Shown here one piece after another: positions 1 to 8,865 of a DNA stretch of 64,000 nucleotides. The notes under the pieces are model-generated. The model did not search any database. It saw only the letters and a list, made by a program, of their open reading frames with translations, and was not told where the DNA came from. How positions within the stretch are numbered: position 1 is the first letter of the stretch; each line of letters begins with the position of its first letter. The position numbers were made by a program, and so were the translations under genes. Origin of the DNA: Gammaproteobacteria bacterium (GTDB lineage: Bacteria; Pseudomonadota; Gammaproteobacteria; UBA4575); assembly GCA_011523795.1 (NCBI GenBank), contig WTFY01000018.1:62001-126000 (forward strand), read 5' to 3'.

Positions 1-395
1 GTATGTGAGAATGCAAGGTCGGCAGCATGCAGCCGCGGCAGCCATTGAAACTCCACATGCTCCCTGGGATCCAGCCTGATATCCACTTTCTCCGGAAGCC
101 GCAGCCTGTACACATGCTCCTGGTTCATGACCACACCCGGGGCATAGCGTTTGCGCCAGATCGAGTAAATCTCAAAACTCTGTACAGAATGGCAATCACG
201 GACCGCTTGATTCACCAGGCCGGTTTCTTCACGCAGCTCGCGGATGGCTGCATCGATGGGCTCCTCACCCCATTCCAGGCTGCCTGTTACCGACTGCCAA
301 AAGTCGCTCGGGTACTTGCGCCGCAGCAACAGGACCTCGCTGCACTGCGTGTACACGATCACCAATACTGATTCGGGGCGTTTGTGATCTACCAA
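1..395 (-). CDS. nudB: Dihydroneopterin triphosphate diphosphatase NudB (3' end outside window)
   Basis: Nudix hydrolase that removes pyrophosphate from dihydroneopterin triphosphate in folate synthesis. The reverse strand reads about 131 residues. A complete Nudix box is visible near residues 40-62 (GSLEWGEEP, then REL-REETG), and the NudB-type segment FEIYSIWRKRYAPGV follows. Family members are about 150 residues, so roughly 20 C-terminal residues lie beyond base 1. The only usable start in the open frame is TTG at 395, because an in-frame TAG lies three codons upstream; no strong Shine-Dalgarno is seen. It lies downstream of aspS in the same direction, the arrangement known from other gammaproteobacteria. 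The call is firm; the start is moderate. Confidence 0.88.
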   Translation of the reverse strand, partial: MVDHKRPESVLVIVYTQCSEVLLLRRKYPSDFWQSVTGSLEWGEEPIDAAIRELREETGLVNQAVRDCHSVQSFEIYSIWRKRYAPGVVMNQEHVYRLRLPEKVDIRLDPREHVEFQWLPRLHAADLAFSH

Positions 396-535
396 ATTGC
401 ACTACCCGGCATGATTAAAAAAACATCCAGCCATGGAATATTGTAATGCAAATAGCTGCACGGGTTTGAGGACCCCCGCTACGGATGTGGATGGATGCAA
501 GCGGGGCAAATCGTCTCCGCCCCCTTGTCATGGCT

Positions 536-2308
536 TCAGTCTGAGCCGGGGCGCAATCGAATATGCAATTCTTTGAGCTGCCGGGTGTCAGCAGGCGAAG
601 GGGCATCCGTCAGCAGGCACGTGGCATTCTGGGTTTTTGGAAAGGCTATGACATCGCGGATCGACTGGCTGGCCGTCATCAGCATCACGAGCCGGTCCAG
701 CCCAAAGGCTATGCCCCCGTGAGGCGGTGTGCCAAAGTCAAGGGCTTGCAACAGGAACCCGAATTTTTCCTGCGCCTGTTTCGCATCAATTTGCAGTACC
801 TCAAAAATTGCGGCCTGCATTTCCTTTTTGTGAACGCGCACCGAGCCCCCGCCTACTTCGGTGCCGTTCAGCACCATGTCATAGGCCTTGGAAAGCACTG
901 TACCCGGGCTCTCTGCCAGCTCTTCCGGGGTTTCGCAGGCAGGTGACGTAAACGGATGATGCAGCGCGTTCCAGCGGCGGGAATCCGGGTCCCGTTCAAA
1001 CATTGGAAACTCCACCACCCACAATGGCCGCCAACCCTGCTCCACGAGGTTCAGGTCATGGCCCAGCCTGACCCTTAATGCGCCCAGTGCGGCATTCACG
1101 ATCCTCCTGTTATCCGCGCCGAAAAACAGCAGGTCCCCATTCGCAGCACCGGACAGCTGTACCATCATCCTGATGACGTCTTCCGGGAAATACTTGAGTA
1201 TCGGCGACTGGAGTCCCGACTGGAAATCGTCGACCTCCACACACTTGATGTACGCCAGTCCCCTGGCCCCGAACTGTGCGACAAATTCCGTGTAATCGTC
1301 GATCTCCTTGCGGGTCAGTGCCGCACCCCCGGGCACCCTGAGCATCGCCACACGGCCGGCTTCATCCTTGGCGGGTCCACTGAAAACCTTGAACGAAACC
1401 TGCTTCATCAGCTCGGTCACGTCCACCAGTTCGAGCGGATTGCGCAGGTCAGGCTTGTCGCTGCCATAGCGCAGCAAAGCCTCCGCATAGCTTATCCTCG
1501 GAAAAGGTTTCTCCAGGCTCACATCCATGACCCGCTCGAACAGGTCACAGATCATGTCCTCCATCAGCGACATGATCTGCGCCTCATCCATAAATGACGT
1601 CTCAATATCCAGCTGCGTGAATTCCGGTTGCCGGTCGGCACGCAGGTCTTCATCGCGAAAACAGCGAACCACCTGGTAATAACGGTCAAACCCGCTTGCC
1701 ATCAGCAGCTGCTTGAACAGCTGCGGTGATTGCGGCAAGGCAAAAAAACTGCCCGCCTGGGTCCGGCTGGGTACAAGGTAATCACGGGCACCCTCAGGGG
1801 TTGCACGAGTCAGGAACGGGGTTTCGATATCCAGAAACCCGTGTGTATCCAGAAAACTTCTCAGGACACGTGTAATGTCGGCCCTGATCCGGAGACGCCC
1901 TTGCATGTCAGGACGCCGCAGATCGATGTAGCGGTAGCGCAAACGGGTTTCTTCATGAACCTCCTCGTCATCCAGCTGGAACGGAGGCGTCTCAGATTCA
2001 TTCAGCACTTCAAGCGACCCCGCCAGGATCTCGACCTCCCCGGTAGGCAAATCAGGGTTGGCTGTCCCGTCAGGACGAACCCTGACATTCCCCTCAACCT
2101 GCAGCACGTATTCATTCCGGATTCTCTCCGCCTGCTCAAAGATGACGGGCGCCTCAGGATCAAACACGACCTGCACAACCCCCTCATGGTCACGCAGGTC
2201 CACAAAAATGATGCCCCCATGATCACGCCTCCGGTTTACCCAGCCGCACACTGTGACCTTCTTGCCTACAAGTGCCCCGGTAACCTGTCCACAATAATGA
2301 GTTCGCAT
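536..2308 (-). CDS. aspS: Aspartyl-tRNA synthetase, probably the non-discriminating type
   Basis: Class II synthetase that charges tRNA-Asp with aspartate in the cytoplasm. It has 590 residues, the usual bacterial length. The N-terminal OB fold that reads the anticodon is at about 1-110, followed by the catalytic core with the GAD insertion. Motif 2 ([20 protein letters not shown]) and motif 3 ([12 protein letters not shown]) are present. The start was placed at ATG 2308 because MRTHYCG matches the family N-terminus; two further in-frame starts upstream add only 2 or 9 residues. Residue 30 is His in RRRDHGG. His at this position marks AspRS enzymes that also charge tRNA-Asn, as in Pseudomonas aeruginosa; the dual specificity here is inferred. 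Leftward, after the fmdB gene and before nudB. Confidence 0.97.
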   Translation of the reverse strand: MRTHYCGQVTGALVGKKVTVCGWVNRRRDHGGIIFVDLRDHEGVVQVVFDPEAPVIFEQAERIRNEYVLQVEGNVRVRPDGTANPDLPTGEVEILAGSLEVLNESETPPFQLDDEEVHEETRLRYRYIDLRRPDMQGRLRIRADITRVLRSFLDTHGFLDIETPFLTRATPEGARDYLVPSRTQAGSFFALPQSPQLFKQLLMASGFDRYYQVVRCFRDEDLRADRQPEFTQLDIETSFMDEAQIMSLMEDMICDLFERVMDVSLEKPFPRISYAEALLRYGSDKPDLRNPLELVDVTELMKQVSFKVFSGPAKDEAGRVAMLRVPGGAALTRKEIDDYTEFVAQFGARGLAYIKCVEVDDFQSGLQSPILKYFPEDVIRMMVQLSGAANGDLLFFGADNRRIVNAALGALRVRLGHDLNLVEQGWRPLWVVEFPMFERDPDSRRWNALHHPFTSPACETPEELAESPGTVLSKAYDMVLNGTEVGGGSVRVHKKEMQAAIFEVLQIDAKQAQEKFGFLLQALDFGTPPHGGIAFGLDRLVMLMTASQSIRDVIAFPKTQNATCLLTDAPSPADTRQLKELHIRLRPGSD

Positions 2309-2468
2309 ATCCATCCCACTGACTACATCCAGCAATGCATCCTTCGTATTCCGGTTACTGGCGAAACGCCGTGCTTCCTCTCCGTCTCAATCCGGCCCGT
2401 TCAGAATCCCCATGCAGGCAGGAGCAGGAGGTGCCATGGAGTCACAACCCGTCAACGCTTTGGGATAC

Positions 2469-2789
2469 TTAGGTGCTCTGCCTGGAATCGGATGACTTGC
2501 TGCCGGATTTCGATGGCTGCTTTGCGCCATTACTTTTTTCACTCGGCTTGGCCTGTTTGCCTTCACCCGGTTTCTGTGAATCACCTGAAGCCAGATTTCG
2601 CTTGTTTTCAGCCTTGAAATCTGTCTCATACCAGCCTGAGCCGCTGAGCCTGAACCGGGCAGCCGAAACCAGCTTTCTCAGGGTAGACCGCGAGCATTCA
2701 GGACAGACCGTCAGCAGCGGGTCACCTGCTTTCTGAAGAATATCATAGCGATGGCCACAGGCCTCGCATTCATACTCGTAAATGGGCAT
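2469..2789 (-). CDS. FmdB-family zinc-ribbon protein
   Basis: Small protein of about 106 residues. The N-terminus MPIYEYECEACGHRYDILQK and a second CPEC pair form the four-cysteine zinc ribbon typical of the FmdB/CxxC regulatory family. The C-terminal half from about residue 65 is low-complexity, rich in Lys, Ser, Gly and Gln, and probably disordered. ATG at 2789 was chosen because it begins the conserved MPIYEY; a TTG two codons upstream is the alternative. It lies a few bases after the acylphosphatase stop and upstream of aspS, a neighbour pair common in gammaproteobacteria. The biological role of this family next to aspS is not established. Confidence 0.85.
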   Translation of the reverse strand: MPIYEYECEACGHRYDILQKAGDPLLTVCPECSRSTLRKLVSAARFRLSGSGWYETDFKAENKRNLASGDSQKPGEGKQAKPSEKSNGAKQPSKSGSKSSDSRQST

Positions 2790-2791
2790 CG

Positions 2792-3076
2792 TCAAAATAC
2801 CTGAAAGTCGAAATAATTCCTTACCGGAAGCGGCTTGCTGGTGACTTCTTCTACCGTGGCATTTTCAGGGCCTGCATGCAACCAGTGCCCGAACCGGTCC
2901 AGAGCCTCCGGCTTGCCACAGGCTACCACTTCCACATTTCCATTGGACAAGTTTTTTGCATAGCCTGTGATACCGTGCTGCCTGGCGAAATTTCTCGCGG
3001 ATACCCTGAAAAATACCCCCTGCACCGTTCCGGACACTGTAAACACGATACATGAATAGTCAGGATTATGGTTCAT
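2792..3076 (-). CDS. acyP: Acylphosphatase
   Basis: Hydrolyses the carboxyl-phosphate bond of acyl phosphates; cytoplasmic. It has 94 residues, normal for the family. The two signature segments are present: GTVQGVFFR, which contains the phosphate-binding Arg, and GYAKNLSNGNVEV, which contains the catalytic Asn. ATG at 3076 is the start; it has no clear Shine-Dalgarno. The stop is 2 bases from the FmdB start, so the two are probably one transcript leading into aspS. Divergent from the ArsC-like gene at 3186. Confidence 0.93.
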   Translation of the reverse strand: MNHNPDYSCIVFTVSGTVQGVFFRVSARNFARQHGITGYAKNLSNGNVEVVACGKPEALDRFGHWLHAGPENATVEEVTSKPLPVRNYFDFQVF

Positions 3077-3185
3077 CCAGTAGCAATAATCCGATTGGAA
3101 CTTCCGTCAAACAGAGCGGTTCAAAACTCACCGCCGGACGTGTAATCATACGGAAATCAACCAAAAATTGCATGGAGAAATACAA

Positions 3186-3539
3186 GTGGAACATTCAAAT
3201 CCAGTAATTTACTTCAACCCGAAATGCTCAAAATGCCGCATGACACTCAAACTGATCCAGGATCAGGGTAAACATCCCGAAACCGTTGAATACCTGAGGG
3301 AACCTCCTACTCGCACAGAACTCCAGCGCATACTGGAACTGCTCGGCATGACTGCCGAACAGTTATTGCGCAAAAAAGAGCCCGCCTACCGGGAATCCGG
3401 CCTGAACGAGTCTTCGGATGAAGAGGAGATACTGGACGCGATGATGAAATTCCCCATATTGATTGAACGGCCCATTGTCATTCACAATGACAGGGCAGCA
3501 ATCGGCCGCCCGCCTGAAATGGTTCTGGAAATCCTGTAG
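3186..3539 (+). CDS. ArsC/YfgD-family thioredoxin-fold protein
   Basis: Arsenate reductase-like protein of 117 residues. NPKCSKCRMTL near the N-terminus holds the ArsC catalytic Cys, and the C-terminal ERPIVIHNDRAAIGRPPE segment is typical of the YfgD branch. Here the active-site pair is CxxC rather than the CxxS I recall for E. coli YfgD, so an internal disulfide is possible. GTG at 3186 was chosen because GGAG at 3174-3177 lies 8 bases before it; a TTG at 3168 is the longer alternative. It is convergent with hda, the same partner as yfgD in E. coli. Whether it reduces arsenate is unknown; no arsenic genes are nearby. Confidence 0.85.
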   Translation: MEHSNPVIYFNPKCSKCRMTLKLIQDQGKHPETVEYLREPPTRTELQRILELLGMTAEQLLRKKEPAYRESGLNESSDEEEILDAMMKFPILIERPIVIHNDRAAIGRPPEMVLEIL

Positions 3540-3571
3540 CGCACGACAGGCCTGGCCCTGACCTGACCCTG

Positions 3572-4306
3572 TCAATGCTCTTGTTCCAGCACCGATTTTA
3601 CAAAGGGGATCGTGATTTTCCGCTGCATGGCCAGGGAATGCTGATCAAGCCGGTCTAGCAGTTCCACGAGGTACACCAGGCCTCTCGGGTAACGCCTGAG
3701 CAGGTAAGCGCACACCTCCCTGGGCACGCTCAGGCCACGAGCCTTTGCGTGCAACTGCAGGGCAGTCCCCTTGTCCTCGTCTGACAAGGGCTGCAGCCTG
3801 TACACCATTCCCCACCTTAGCCTGGAAGCGAGATCCGGCAATGAAACTTCCAGGTCACTCGGCTTGCTGGTCGCCGAAATGACCAGGCTCTTGCCACCCA
3901 GCCATGCTTCATTGATGAGCCGAAACAAGGCGTGCTCCCAGTCCCGGTCACTCAGCACGCAGTCGACATCATCCATGCAGATCACATCAAGCTGCTGCAA
4001 GTCGCTCAGCACTCCCGGATCGGAACCAGAGCCGGACAACACTTTCATCGGCAGGTAGACTGCCTTCAGATCACTCGCTGCCAGCCGGTTACAGGTTGCC
4101 TGAAGCAGATGCGACTTGCCACTCCCGCTGTGCCCCCAGAGAAAATATTGCCTGGGTTCTTCTGCAGCCTGCGCAAGGCCATCGAGTTGCTGCAACAACC
4201 CGTTTTCCTTCCGGCATACGAAGGTGTCAAACGTCGCATGCTGACGCAACACGATGTCGAGTGGACGCTGTTGCAGAAACAATGAAGAGTCATTCACTGC
4301 ATGCAA
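3572..4306 (-). CDS. hda: DnaA regulatory inactivator Hda
   Basis: AAA+ protein that, with the DNA-loaded sliding clamp, stimulates ATP hydrolysis by DnaA and so limits re-initiation of replication. About 244 residues. The Walker A motif (GHSGSGKSH) and Walker B (ICMDDVD) are visible, with the DnaA-like arginine-rich sensor region after them. The N-terminal stretch with SLFLQQRPLD resembles the short clamp-binding motif of Hda. No ATG precedes the conserved region: the frame opens with TTG at 4306, and GTG at 4297 is the alternative; neither has a good Shine-Dalgarno. E. coli hda also starts at a weak non-AUG codon. It lies 24 bases downstream of the phosphatidyltransferase gene and is convergent with the ArsC-like gene. 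Confidence 0.92.
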   Translation of the reverse strand: MHAVNDSSLFLQQRPLDIVLRQHATFDTFVCRKENGLLQQLDGLAQAAEEPRQYFLWGHSGSGKSHLLQATCNRLAASDLKAVYLPMKVLSGSGSDPGVLSDLQQLDVICMDDVDCVLSDRDWEHALFRLINEAWLGGKSLVISATSKPSDLEVSLPDLASRLRWGMVYRLQPLSDEDKGTALQLHAKARGLSVPREVCAYLLRRYPRGLVYLVELLDRLDQHSLAMQRKITIPFVKSVLEQEH

Positions 4307-4330
4307 TGTGAACTGGGACTGATGAACCTT

Positions 4331-4894
4331 TCAGGCCTGCTTGCCAGGCTGTCTGCTGGCCACCCTTCTGGACCTTTCTTCCATGAGGTACTCCAGACTG
4401 CTGGCAGCCGTCGTTAACACCGTCAGCGCAATCAGTACCTGAATGATAATGACGGGTAATGCATTCAGTTGATCGTACACCACAGTAAGAACCAGCACGA
4501 TCTGGACAAACGTATTGGACTTGCTGATCAGTGTCGGCTGTATCTCAAGGCGGCGTGTCGCGAAATTATAGGCAAGTGCACCGGCCAATATGGCGACATC
4601 CCGCAGAATGACGATGAACACCAGCCAGTGCGGCAAGAGGTTCAGGGCACCCAGGGTGACGTAGGCGCTGATCAGCATTGCCTTGTCGGCTGCCGGATCC
4701 AGGTAGGCACCCGATACAGTCTTCCACTCGAAGCACTTTGCCAGATACCCGTCCAGCGCATCCGACAAACCCATCAGGACAAGGAGCAGCAAGGCATTGT
4801 AAAACTGTCCATCGAAAAGCCACAAAACCAGTAGCGGGACTGTGGCAAGACGGAGAGCCGTGATAAGATTCGGAATGTATCTCCAGTTAGACAT
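4331..4894 (-). CDS. CDP-alcohol phosphatidyltransferase family membrane protein
   Basis: Integral membrane enzyme of the family that transfers a phosphatidyl group from CDP-diacylglycerol to an alcohol, as in phosphatidylglycerophosphate synthesis. About 187 residues with several hydrophobic segments. The catalytic motif is clear: SDALDGYLAK, then G-AYLDPAADKA, giving D-x2-D-G-x2-A-K...G-x3-D-x3-D. The usual Arg after DGxxA is Lys here. ATG at 4894 was chosen because GGAAG lies about 7 bases upstream and a promoter fits just before it; the open frame extends 33 codons further without support. It probably forms an operon with hda. The alcohol substrate cannot be read from sequence. Confidence 0.85.
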   Translation of the reverse strand: MSNWRYIPNLITALRLATVPLLVLWLFDGQFYNALLLLVLMGLSDALDGYLAKCFEWKTVSGAYLDPAADKAMLISAYVTLGALNLLPHWLVFIVILRDVAILAGALAYNFATRRLEIQPTLISKSNTFVQIVLVLTVVYDQLNALPVIIIQVLIALTVLTTAASSLEYLMEERSRRVASRQPGKQA

Positions 4895-4914
4895 GATAAG
4901 ACTTCCGTCCCTAG

Positions 4915-4942
4915 AGTATATAATCCAAAGCCGAATTGTAAA
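4915..4942 (-). promoter_or_regulatory. Sigma-70-type promoter of the phosphatidyltransferase-hda pair
   Basis: On the reverse strand TTTACA (-35, 4942-4937) and TATACT (-10, 4920-4915) are separated by 16 bases; each matches five of six consensus bases. The start point would fall about 15 to 20 bases upstream of the ATG at 4894, leaving a short leader that contains GGAAG. Confidence 0.6.
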
Positions 4943-5081
4943 ATACTTGCTGTTCTGAGCCCAGATAGTATAAGCAAGCAGAATCCGAATCAATCTGCAA
5001 TTCTGTCAGCATCCCGGATAACAGGTTTCAGGAACAAAATTTCAATACTTTTCGTAAGTTACTTTACATCCACAAACAGGA

Positions 5082-6107
5082 ATGGGGCTAACATACAAAA
5101 ATGCCGGTGTAGACATTGATGCCGGCAACCGGCTCGTAAAACGGATCGAACCCTTGGTGCGCAAAACCTTTCGCTCCGAGGTAATCGATTGCCCGGGCAG
5201 CTTTGGTGCCCTCTTTGCCCTGCAGTCGGATTCCTATGAAAATCCAGTCCTGGTGTCCGGTACGGATGGTGTCGGCACCAAGCTGCGCCTCGCGCAACAA
5301 CTCGACGATCATTCAACCATCGGCATCGACCTGGTCGCCATGTGCGTGAATGACATCATCGTGCAAGGTGCCGAACCCCTCTTTTTTCTTGACTACTTTG
5401 CTACCGGAAAACTTTCTGTTGAGCAGGCAGAGGTCGTGGTGTCGGGCATTGCCAGAGGCTGTATGGATGCGGGCGCGGCACTTGTCGGAGGAGAGACCGC
5501 CGAGATGCCAGGCATGTATGCACCGGGTGAATACGACCTGGCCGGGTTCTGTGTCGGGGTGGTCGAACGTGACGAGGTGATCGACGGGAAGCGCATAAGC
5601 GAAAGAGATGTGCTGATCGGCCTGGCTTCCAGTGGCGCACACTCAAATGGCTATTCCCTGATCAGCAAGATCATTGACACCGCAGGAAGCTCGCTCGATG
5701 AAAAACTCGGGTCGGAAACCCTGGGCAACCTCCTGCTTACGCCTACCGTGATTTATGCGAAAGTGGTCAGGCAGCTCGTCAAAACCCTGGATATACATGG
5801 CTTGTGCCACATTACAGGCGGTGGCCTGTTGGAGAACGTGCCCCGGATCATCCCGGACAACCTGGTTGCCAGGATAGACACCCGGACATGGAAACGTGCT
5901 GAAATATTTGACTGGCTGCAATCCACCGGACAGATCAAGGACGAAGAGATGTACAGGGTTTTCAACTGCGGCATAGGCATGCTGGTTGTCCTGCCCGGGG
6001 AACATGCGGACGAAGCCATCAGGATATGCCGGCGGGCCGGGCAAACTGCCGAAGTGGTCGGTATGGTTACCCGCTCAAATTCGGGCAACAAGATAGAACT
6101 GCTGTGA
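5082..6107 (+). CDS. purM: Phosphoribosylformylglycinamidine cyclo-ligase PurM
   Basis: AIR synthetase: closes the imidazole ring of 5-aminoimidazole ribotide using ATP in purine synthesis. It has 341 residues, near the E. coli length. Conserved segments in order: [57 protein letters not shown] and the glycine-rich [13 protein letters not shown]. The ATG at 5082 has AGGA almost adjacent, so translation initiation may be weak. purN follows 10 bases after the stop. Confidence 0.97.
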   Translation: MGLTYKNAGVDIDAGNRLVKRIEPLVRKTFRSEVIDCPGSFGALFALQSDSYENPVLVSGTDGVGTKLRLAQQLDDHSTIGIDLVAMCVNDIIVQGAEPLFFLDYFATGKLSVEQAEVVVSGIARGCMDAGAALVGGETAEMPGMYAPGEYDLAGFCVGVVERDEVIDGKRISERDVLIGLASSGAHSNGYSLISKIIDTAGSSLDEKLGSETLGNLLLTPTVIYAKVVRQLVKTLDIHGLCHITGGGLLENVPRIIPDNLVARIDTRTWKRAEIFDWLQSTGQIKDEEMYRVFNCGIGMLVVLPGEHADEAIRICRRAGQTAEVVGMVTRSNSGNKIELL

Positions 6108-6117
6108 GGCCGTGCTG

Positions 6118-6783
6118 ATGGACCCTGTATCAATTGCCATTCTGTTCTCCGGAAATGGCACCAATATGCAATCCATTATCCATCACGTTCAGCGGGGACA
6201 CATCAATGCCCGCATCGCATGCGCCCTCAGCAACCAGACCGGGGCCCACGGACTGATTCGAGCCCAAAAAGCCGGAATCCCCACGCACATCGTCAGACAC
6301 GACAGGTATCAAACCCGCAAGGCGTTTGAAGAGGAACTCATTCGTGTCCTGGAGCGATACCAGGTCAAGGTGGTCGTGCTGGCTGGCTTCATGCGCATAC
6401 TGAGTGAAGTGTTTGTGGACCATTTCAGACACAGGATACTGAACATACACCCTTCGCTGCTTCCGAAGTATCCGGGCTTGCACACCCACCGGCGAGTGCT
6501 GGATGCAAAGGAATCGAAGCATGGGTGCAGCGTGCACTTTGTTACGGAAGGCCTTGATGAAGGGCCTGTCGTGATCCAGGCTGAAGTTCCGGTGCTTGTC
6601 ACGGATGAAATAGAAAGCCTGACACGCAGGGTGCTGGAAAAAGAGCATCTGGTATTGCCTCTGGCCATGAAATGGCTCTGCCAAGGCAAGCTGTACTGTA
6701 ATGATGGCACCGTTTATTTTGACGGTGCTGCACTCAAGACACCGATACAGCTGTCTGAATCCCATTGCAGGGAGCTGGAGTGA
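6118..6783 (+). CDS. purN: Phosphoribosylglycinamide formyltransferase PurN
   Basis: Transfers the formyl group of 10-formyltetrahydrofolate to GAR in purine synthesis. About 221 residues. The N-terminal SGNGTNMQSII phosphate-binding loop, the catalytic Asn-His pair in ILNIHPSLLPKYPGLHTH and the catalytic Asp in TEGLDEGPVV are all present. ATG at 6118 is the start: GAGG, overlapping the purM stop, lies 8 bases upstream. Its last four bases overlap the next gene's GTG start, so purM, purN and the DUF3108 gene read as one coupled operon. Confidence 0.97.
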   Translation: MDPVSIAILFSGNGTNMQSIIHHVQRGHINARIACALSNQTGAHGLIRAQKAGIPTHIVRHDRYQTRKAFEEELIRVLERYQVKVVVLAGFMRILSEVFVDHFRHRILNIHPSLLPKYPGLHTHRRVLDAKESKHGCSVHFVTEGLDEGPVVIQAEVPVLVTDEIESLTRRVLEKEHLVLPLAMKWLCQGKLYCNDGTVYFDGAALKTPIQLSESHCRELE

Positions 6784-7514
6784 AAAAAACCGCGGCAATA
6801 GCCCTCCTCTATTTCCTGCTTGCCGCACCTGGATGGGCTTGCTTTGAGGCACCGCTCAGGGCGCAGGACCTTCCTCCTGAATTCGAGGCCGTATACGAAG
6901 TCCGCAAAGCCAATCTTGGCGCCGAGATGCGACTGAGCTTCAGGAAAGGAGATAACAGGCTTGTATACGAGTCCAGGATTTCTCCCGTCGGGATCGCAGC
7001 GCTCATTGTCGGTAATCAAGAGGCCTTGTACCGTGCAGTTTTCGAGAAGACCGGGGGTCGCTATCTTCCTGTCGAATTCCGGCATGAAGTGACTGGGGAA
7101 AACACGAAACTGAACGAACACTATACATTCGACTGGAACGAGCATACTGCACAGGTCCGGTACAAGGACAGAACCAGCACCCTGAAGATACCACCGCACA
7201 CGTTTGACACTTTTTCAATGCAACTCTTCATGATGAGAAAGCCGGCCGCCGGAAACAGTGACCGCACCTGCTCCATCATTTCAAGAGGCCGGCTGGCAAA
7301 CCTGGAATACGGGCTGGAGCCCGACCTTCGCATCAAGACAAAGTTAGGCAGCCTTGCTGTAAACAAGGTCGTGCGAAAGAAATCAGGTGGCAAAAATACC
7401 ACTTACACGGAATGGTATGCCGAATCCCTGCATTACATACCGGTCAGATCAGAAAAATCAAGGGATGGCAAGACCGAGTTTTCCGCACACATCACGGAAC
7501 TGCGCTGGCTGTAG
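6780..7514 (+). CDS. DUF3108 exported protein
   Basis: About 244 residues of unknown function. The N-terminus (MKKTAAIALLYFLLAAPGWACF) is a signal peptide, so the protein is probably periplasmic or attached to the outer membrane. Family features include the VYEVRKANLGAEM start of the domain, an NEHYTFDW segment and LHYIPVRSEKSRDGKTEF near the end. GTG at 6780 overlaps the purN stop as GTGA and has GGGAG five bases upstream. A DUF3108 gene after purMN is known in Pseudomonas-type genomes, but the link to purines is unexplained. Convergent with pmbA. Confidence 0.8.
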   Translation: MKKTAAIALLYFLLAAPGWACFEAPLRAQDLPPEFEAVYEVRKANLGAEMRLSFRKGDNRLVYESRISPVGIAALIVGNQEALYRAVFEKTGGRYLPVEFRHEVTGENTKLNEHYTFDWNEHTAQVRYKDRTSTLKIPPHTFDTFSMQLFMMRKPAAGNSDRTCSIISRGRLANLEYGLEPDLRIKTKLGSLAVNKVVRKKSGGKNTTYTEWYAESLHYIPVRSEKSRDGKTEFSAHITELRWL

Positions 7515-7527
7515 AGATGCTGTCCGG

Positions 7528-8865
7528 CTACACGCCGGCAATCGTCATATCGTCCACCTGCAACGAGGGGGTAACGACGGTTCCACGACAATCAACATCG
7601 TTTCCTATTGCCGTGATTTTCCGGAACATGCTTTTCAGGTTTCCGGCAATCGTGATTTCCTGAACCGGATACTGGACCTCGCCATCCTCAATCCAGTAGC
7701 CCACAGCTCCCCGCGAGTAGTCACCCGTTACCGTATTCACACCATGGCCTATGAGTTCGGTCACCAGTAATCCGCGTTGCATGCTGCTGATCATTTCATC
7801 CAGGGTCTGCTGGCCGGGGTGCAGCATCAGGTTGTGGATTCCCCCTGCATTGCCTGTCGATTTCATCCCCAGTTTGCGTGCTGAATAACTGTTCAACACA
7901 TACCCGTTCAGCACCCCGTCTGATACGAGAGTACGCGGTTGTGTCGCGACCCCTTCCATGTCGAATGAGCTGCTGCCCAGTCCTGCCGGAATATGCGGGT
8001 CCTCGGTAATGGTTACCCGATCAGAAAAAACCTCTTTACCCAGCCTGTCCAGCAAGAATGACGCCTGCCGGTATAAAGCGCTTCCGGATATTGCCGATAC
8101 GAAATGGTACAGCAGCGACCGCGCCAGGCCGGCTTCAAATATCACGGGTGAAGTCTGGGTCACCATCTTTCTGGCACCAAGCCTCCTGATGGCACGCTGT
8201 GCCGCCTGCCTCCCAACCTCTTCAGCCGACTGCAGCCCAGTCGGGTTGCGGGACGTGGTAAACCAGTAGTCTCTCTGCATGGCATCTCCCTGTCCGGCGA
8301 TGACGGAACACGATAGGCTGTGCCGGGTCGAGGTATAGCCGCCGACGAAACCATGGGTATTTCCATACACGTGTGTTCCGCGACCGGTACTGACACTGGC
8401 CCCTTCCGAGTTTGAAATTTCCTTGAATTCGCGTGCCCGGTTCTCGCACTCAACGGCCACTTCCACAGCCTCTTCAGGTGTAAGGTCCCACATGCAGTCA
8501 AGTCCCAGATCCGGTATTTCCGTAGCCATCCGGTCCGCATCCGCCAGGCCGGCACACGCATCCTGTTCCGTAAACCCTGCAATGTTGTGGGCGGCAGTCA
8601 CAGCATCCCGGATTGCAGCCGGTTCAAAATCAGTTGTACTCGATGAGCCCTTCCTGTCACCTGCATAAACCGTCACGCCGAGCCTGCGTCCATTATGGTG
8701 TTCCAGTGTCTCCACCCCGCCCAGACGGGCCGTGACCGACAGGCCATGCTCCACATCGACGGATGCCTCAGCAGACGTGGCACCCAGTTTCCTGGCCTCA
8801 TCGATACAAAACTGAACCAGTCCCTCGAGCCGGTCCGCAGCACTGGATGTATGCGACAGCTCCAT
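7528..8865 (-). CDS. pmbA: Metalloprotease subunit PmbA (TldE)
   Basis: Non-catalytic partner of TldD; the TldD/TldE heterodimer is a cytoplasmic metalloprotease that removes leader peptides of modified peptides such as microcins and cleaves unfolded peptides. It has 445 residues, the normal length. It lacks the HExxxH motif, as TldE proteins do. Typical segments are GRRLGVTVYAGDRKGSSSTT, GLGSSSFDMEGVAT and the C-terminal GVNTVTGDYSRGAVGYWIEDG. The ATG shares its A with the tldD stop (TGATG), which implies coupled translation and matches a 1:1 complex. Confidence 0.95.
   Translation of the reverse strand: MELSHTSSAADRLEGLVQFCIDEARKLGATSAEASVDVEHGLSVTARLGGVETLEHHNGRRLGVTVYAGDRKGSSSTTDFEPAAIRDAVTAAHNIAGFTEQDACAGLADADRMATEIPDLGLDCMWDLTPEEAVEVAVECENRAREFKEISNSEGASVSTGRGTHVYGNTHGFVGGYTSTRHSLSCSVIAGQGDAMQRDYWFTTSRNPTGLQSAEEVGRQAAQRAIRRLGARKMVTQTSPVIFEAGLARSLLYHFVSAISGSALYRQASFLLDRLGKEVFSDRVTITEDPHIPAGLGSSSFDMEGVATQPRTLVSDGVLNGYVLNSYSARKLGMKSTGNAGGIHNLMLHPGQQTLDEMISSMQRGLLVTELIGHGVNTVTGDYSRGAVGYWIEDGEVQYPVQEITIAGNLKSMFRKITAIGNDVDCRGTVVTPSLQVDDMTIAGV

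Noticed and set aside
396-450. Run of seven T on the reverse strand (423-417) after aspS as an intrinsic terminator
   Set aside because: The preceding stem is only 4 bp (TCCA/TGGA), too weak to call, and nudB begins 22 bases later.
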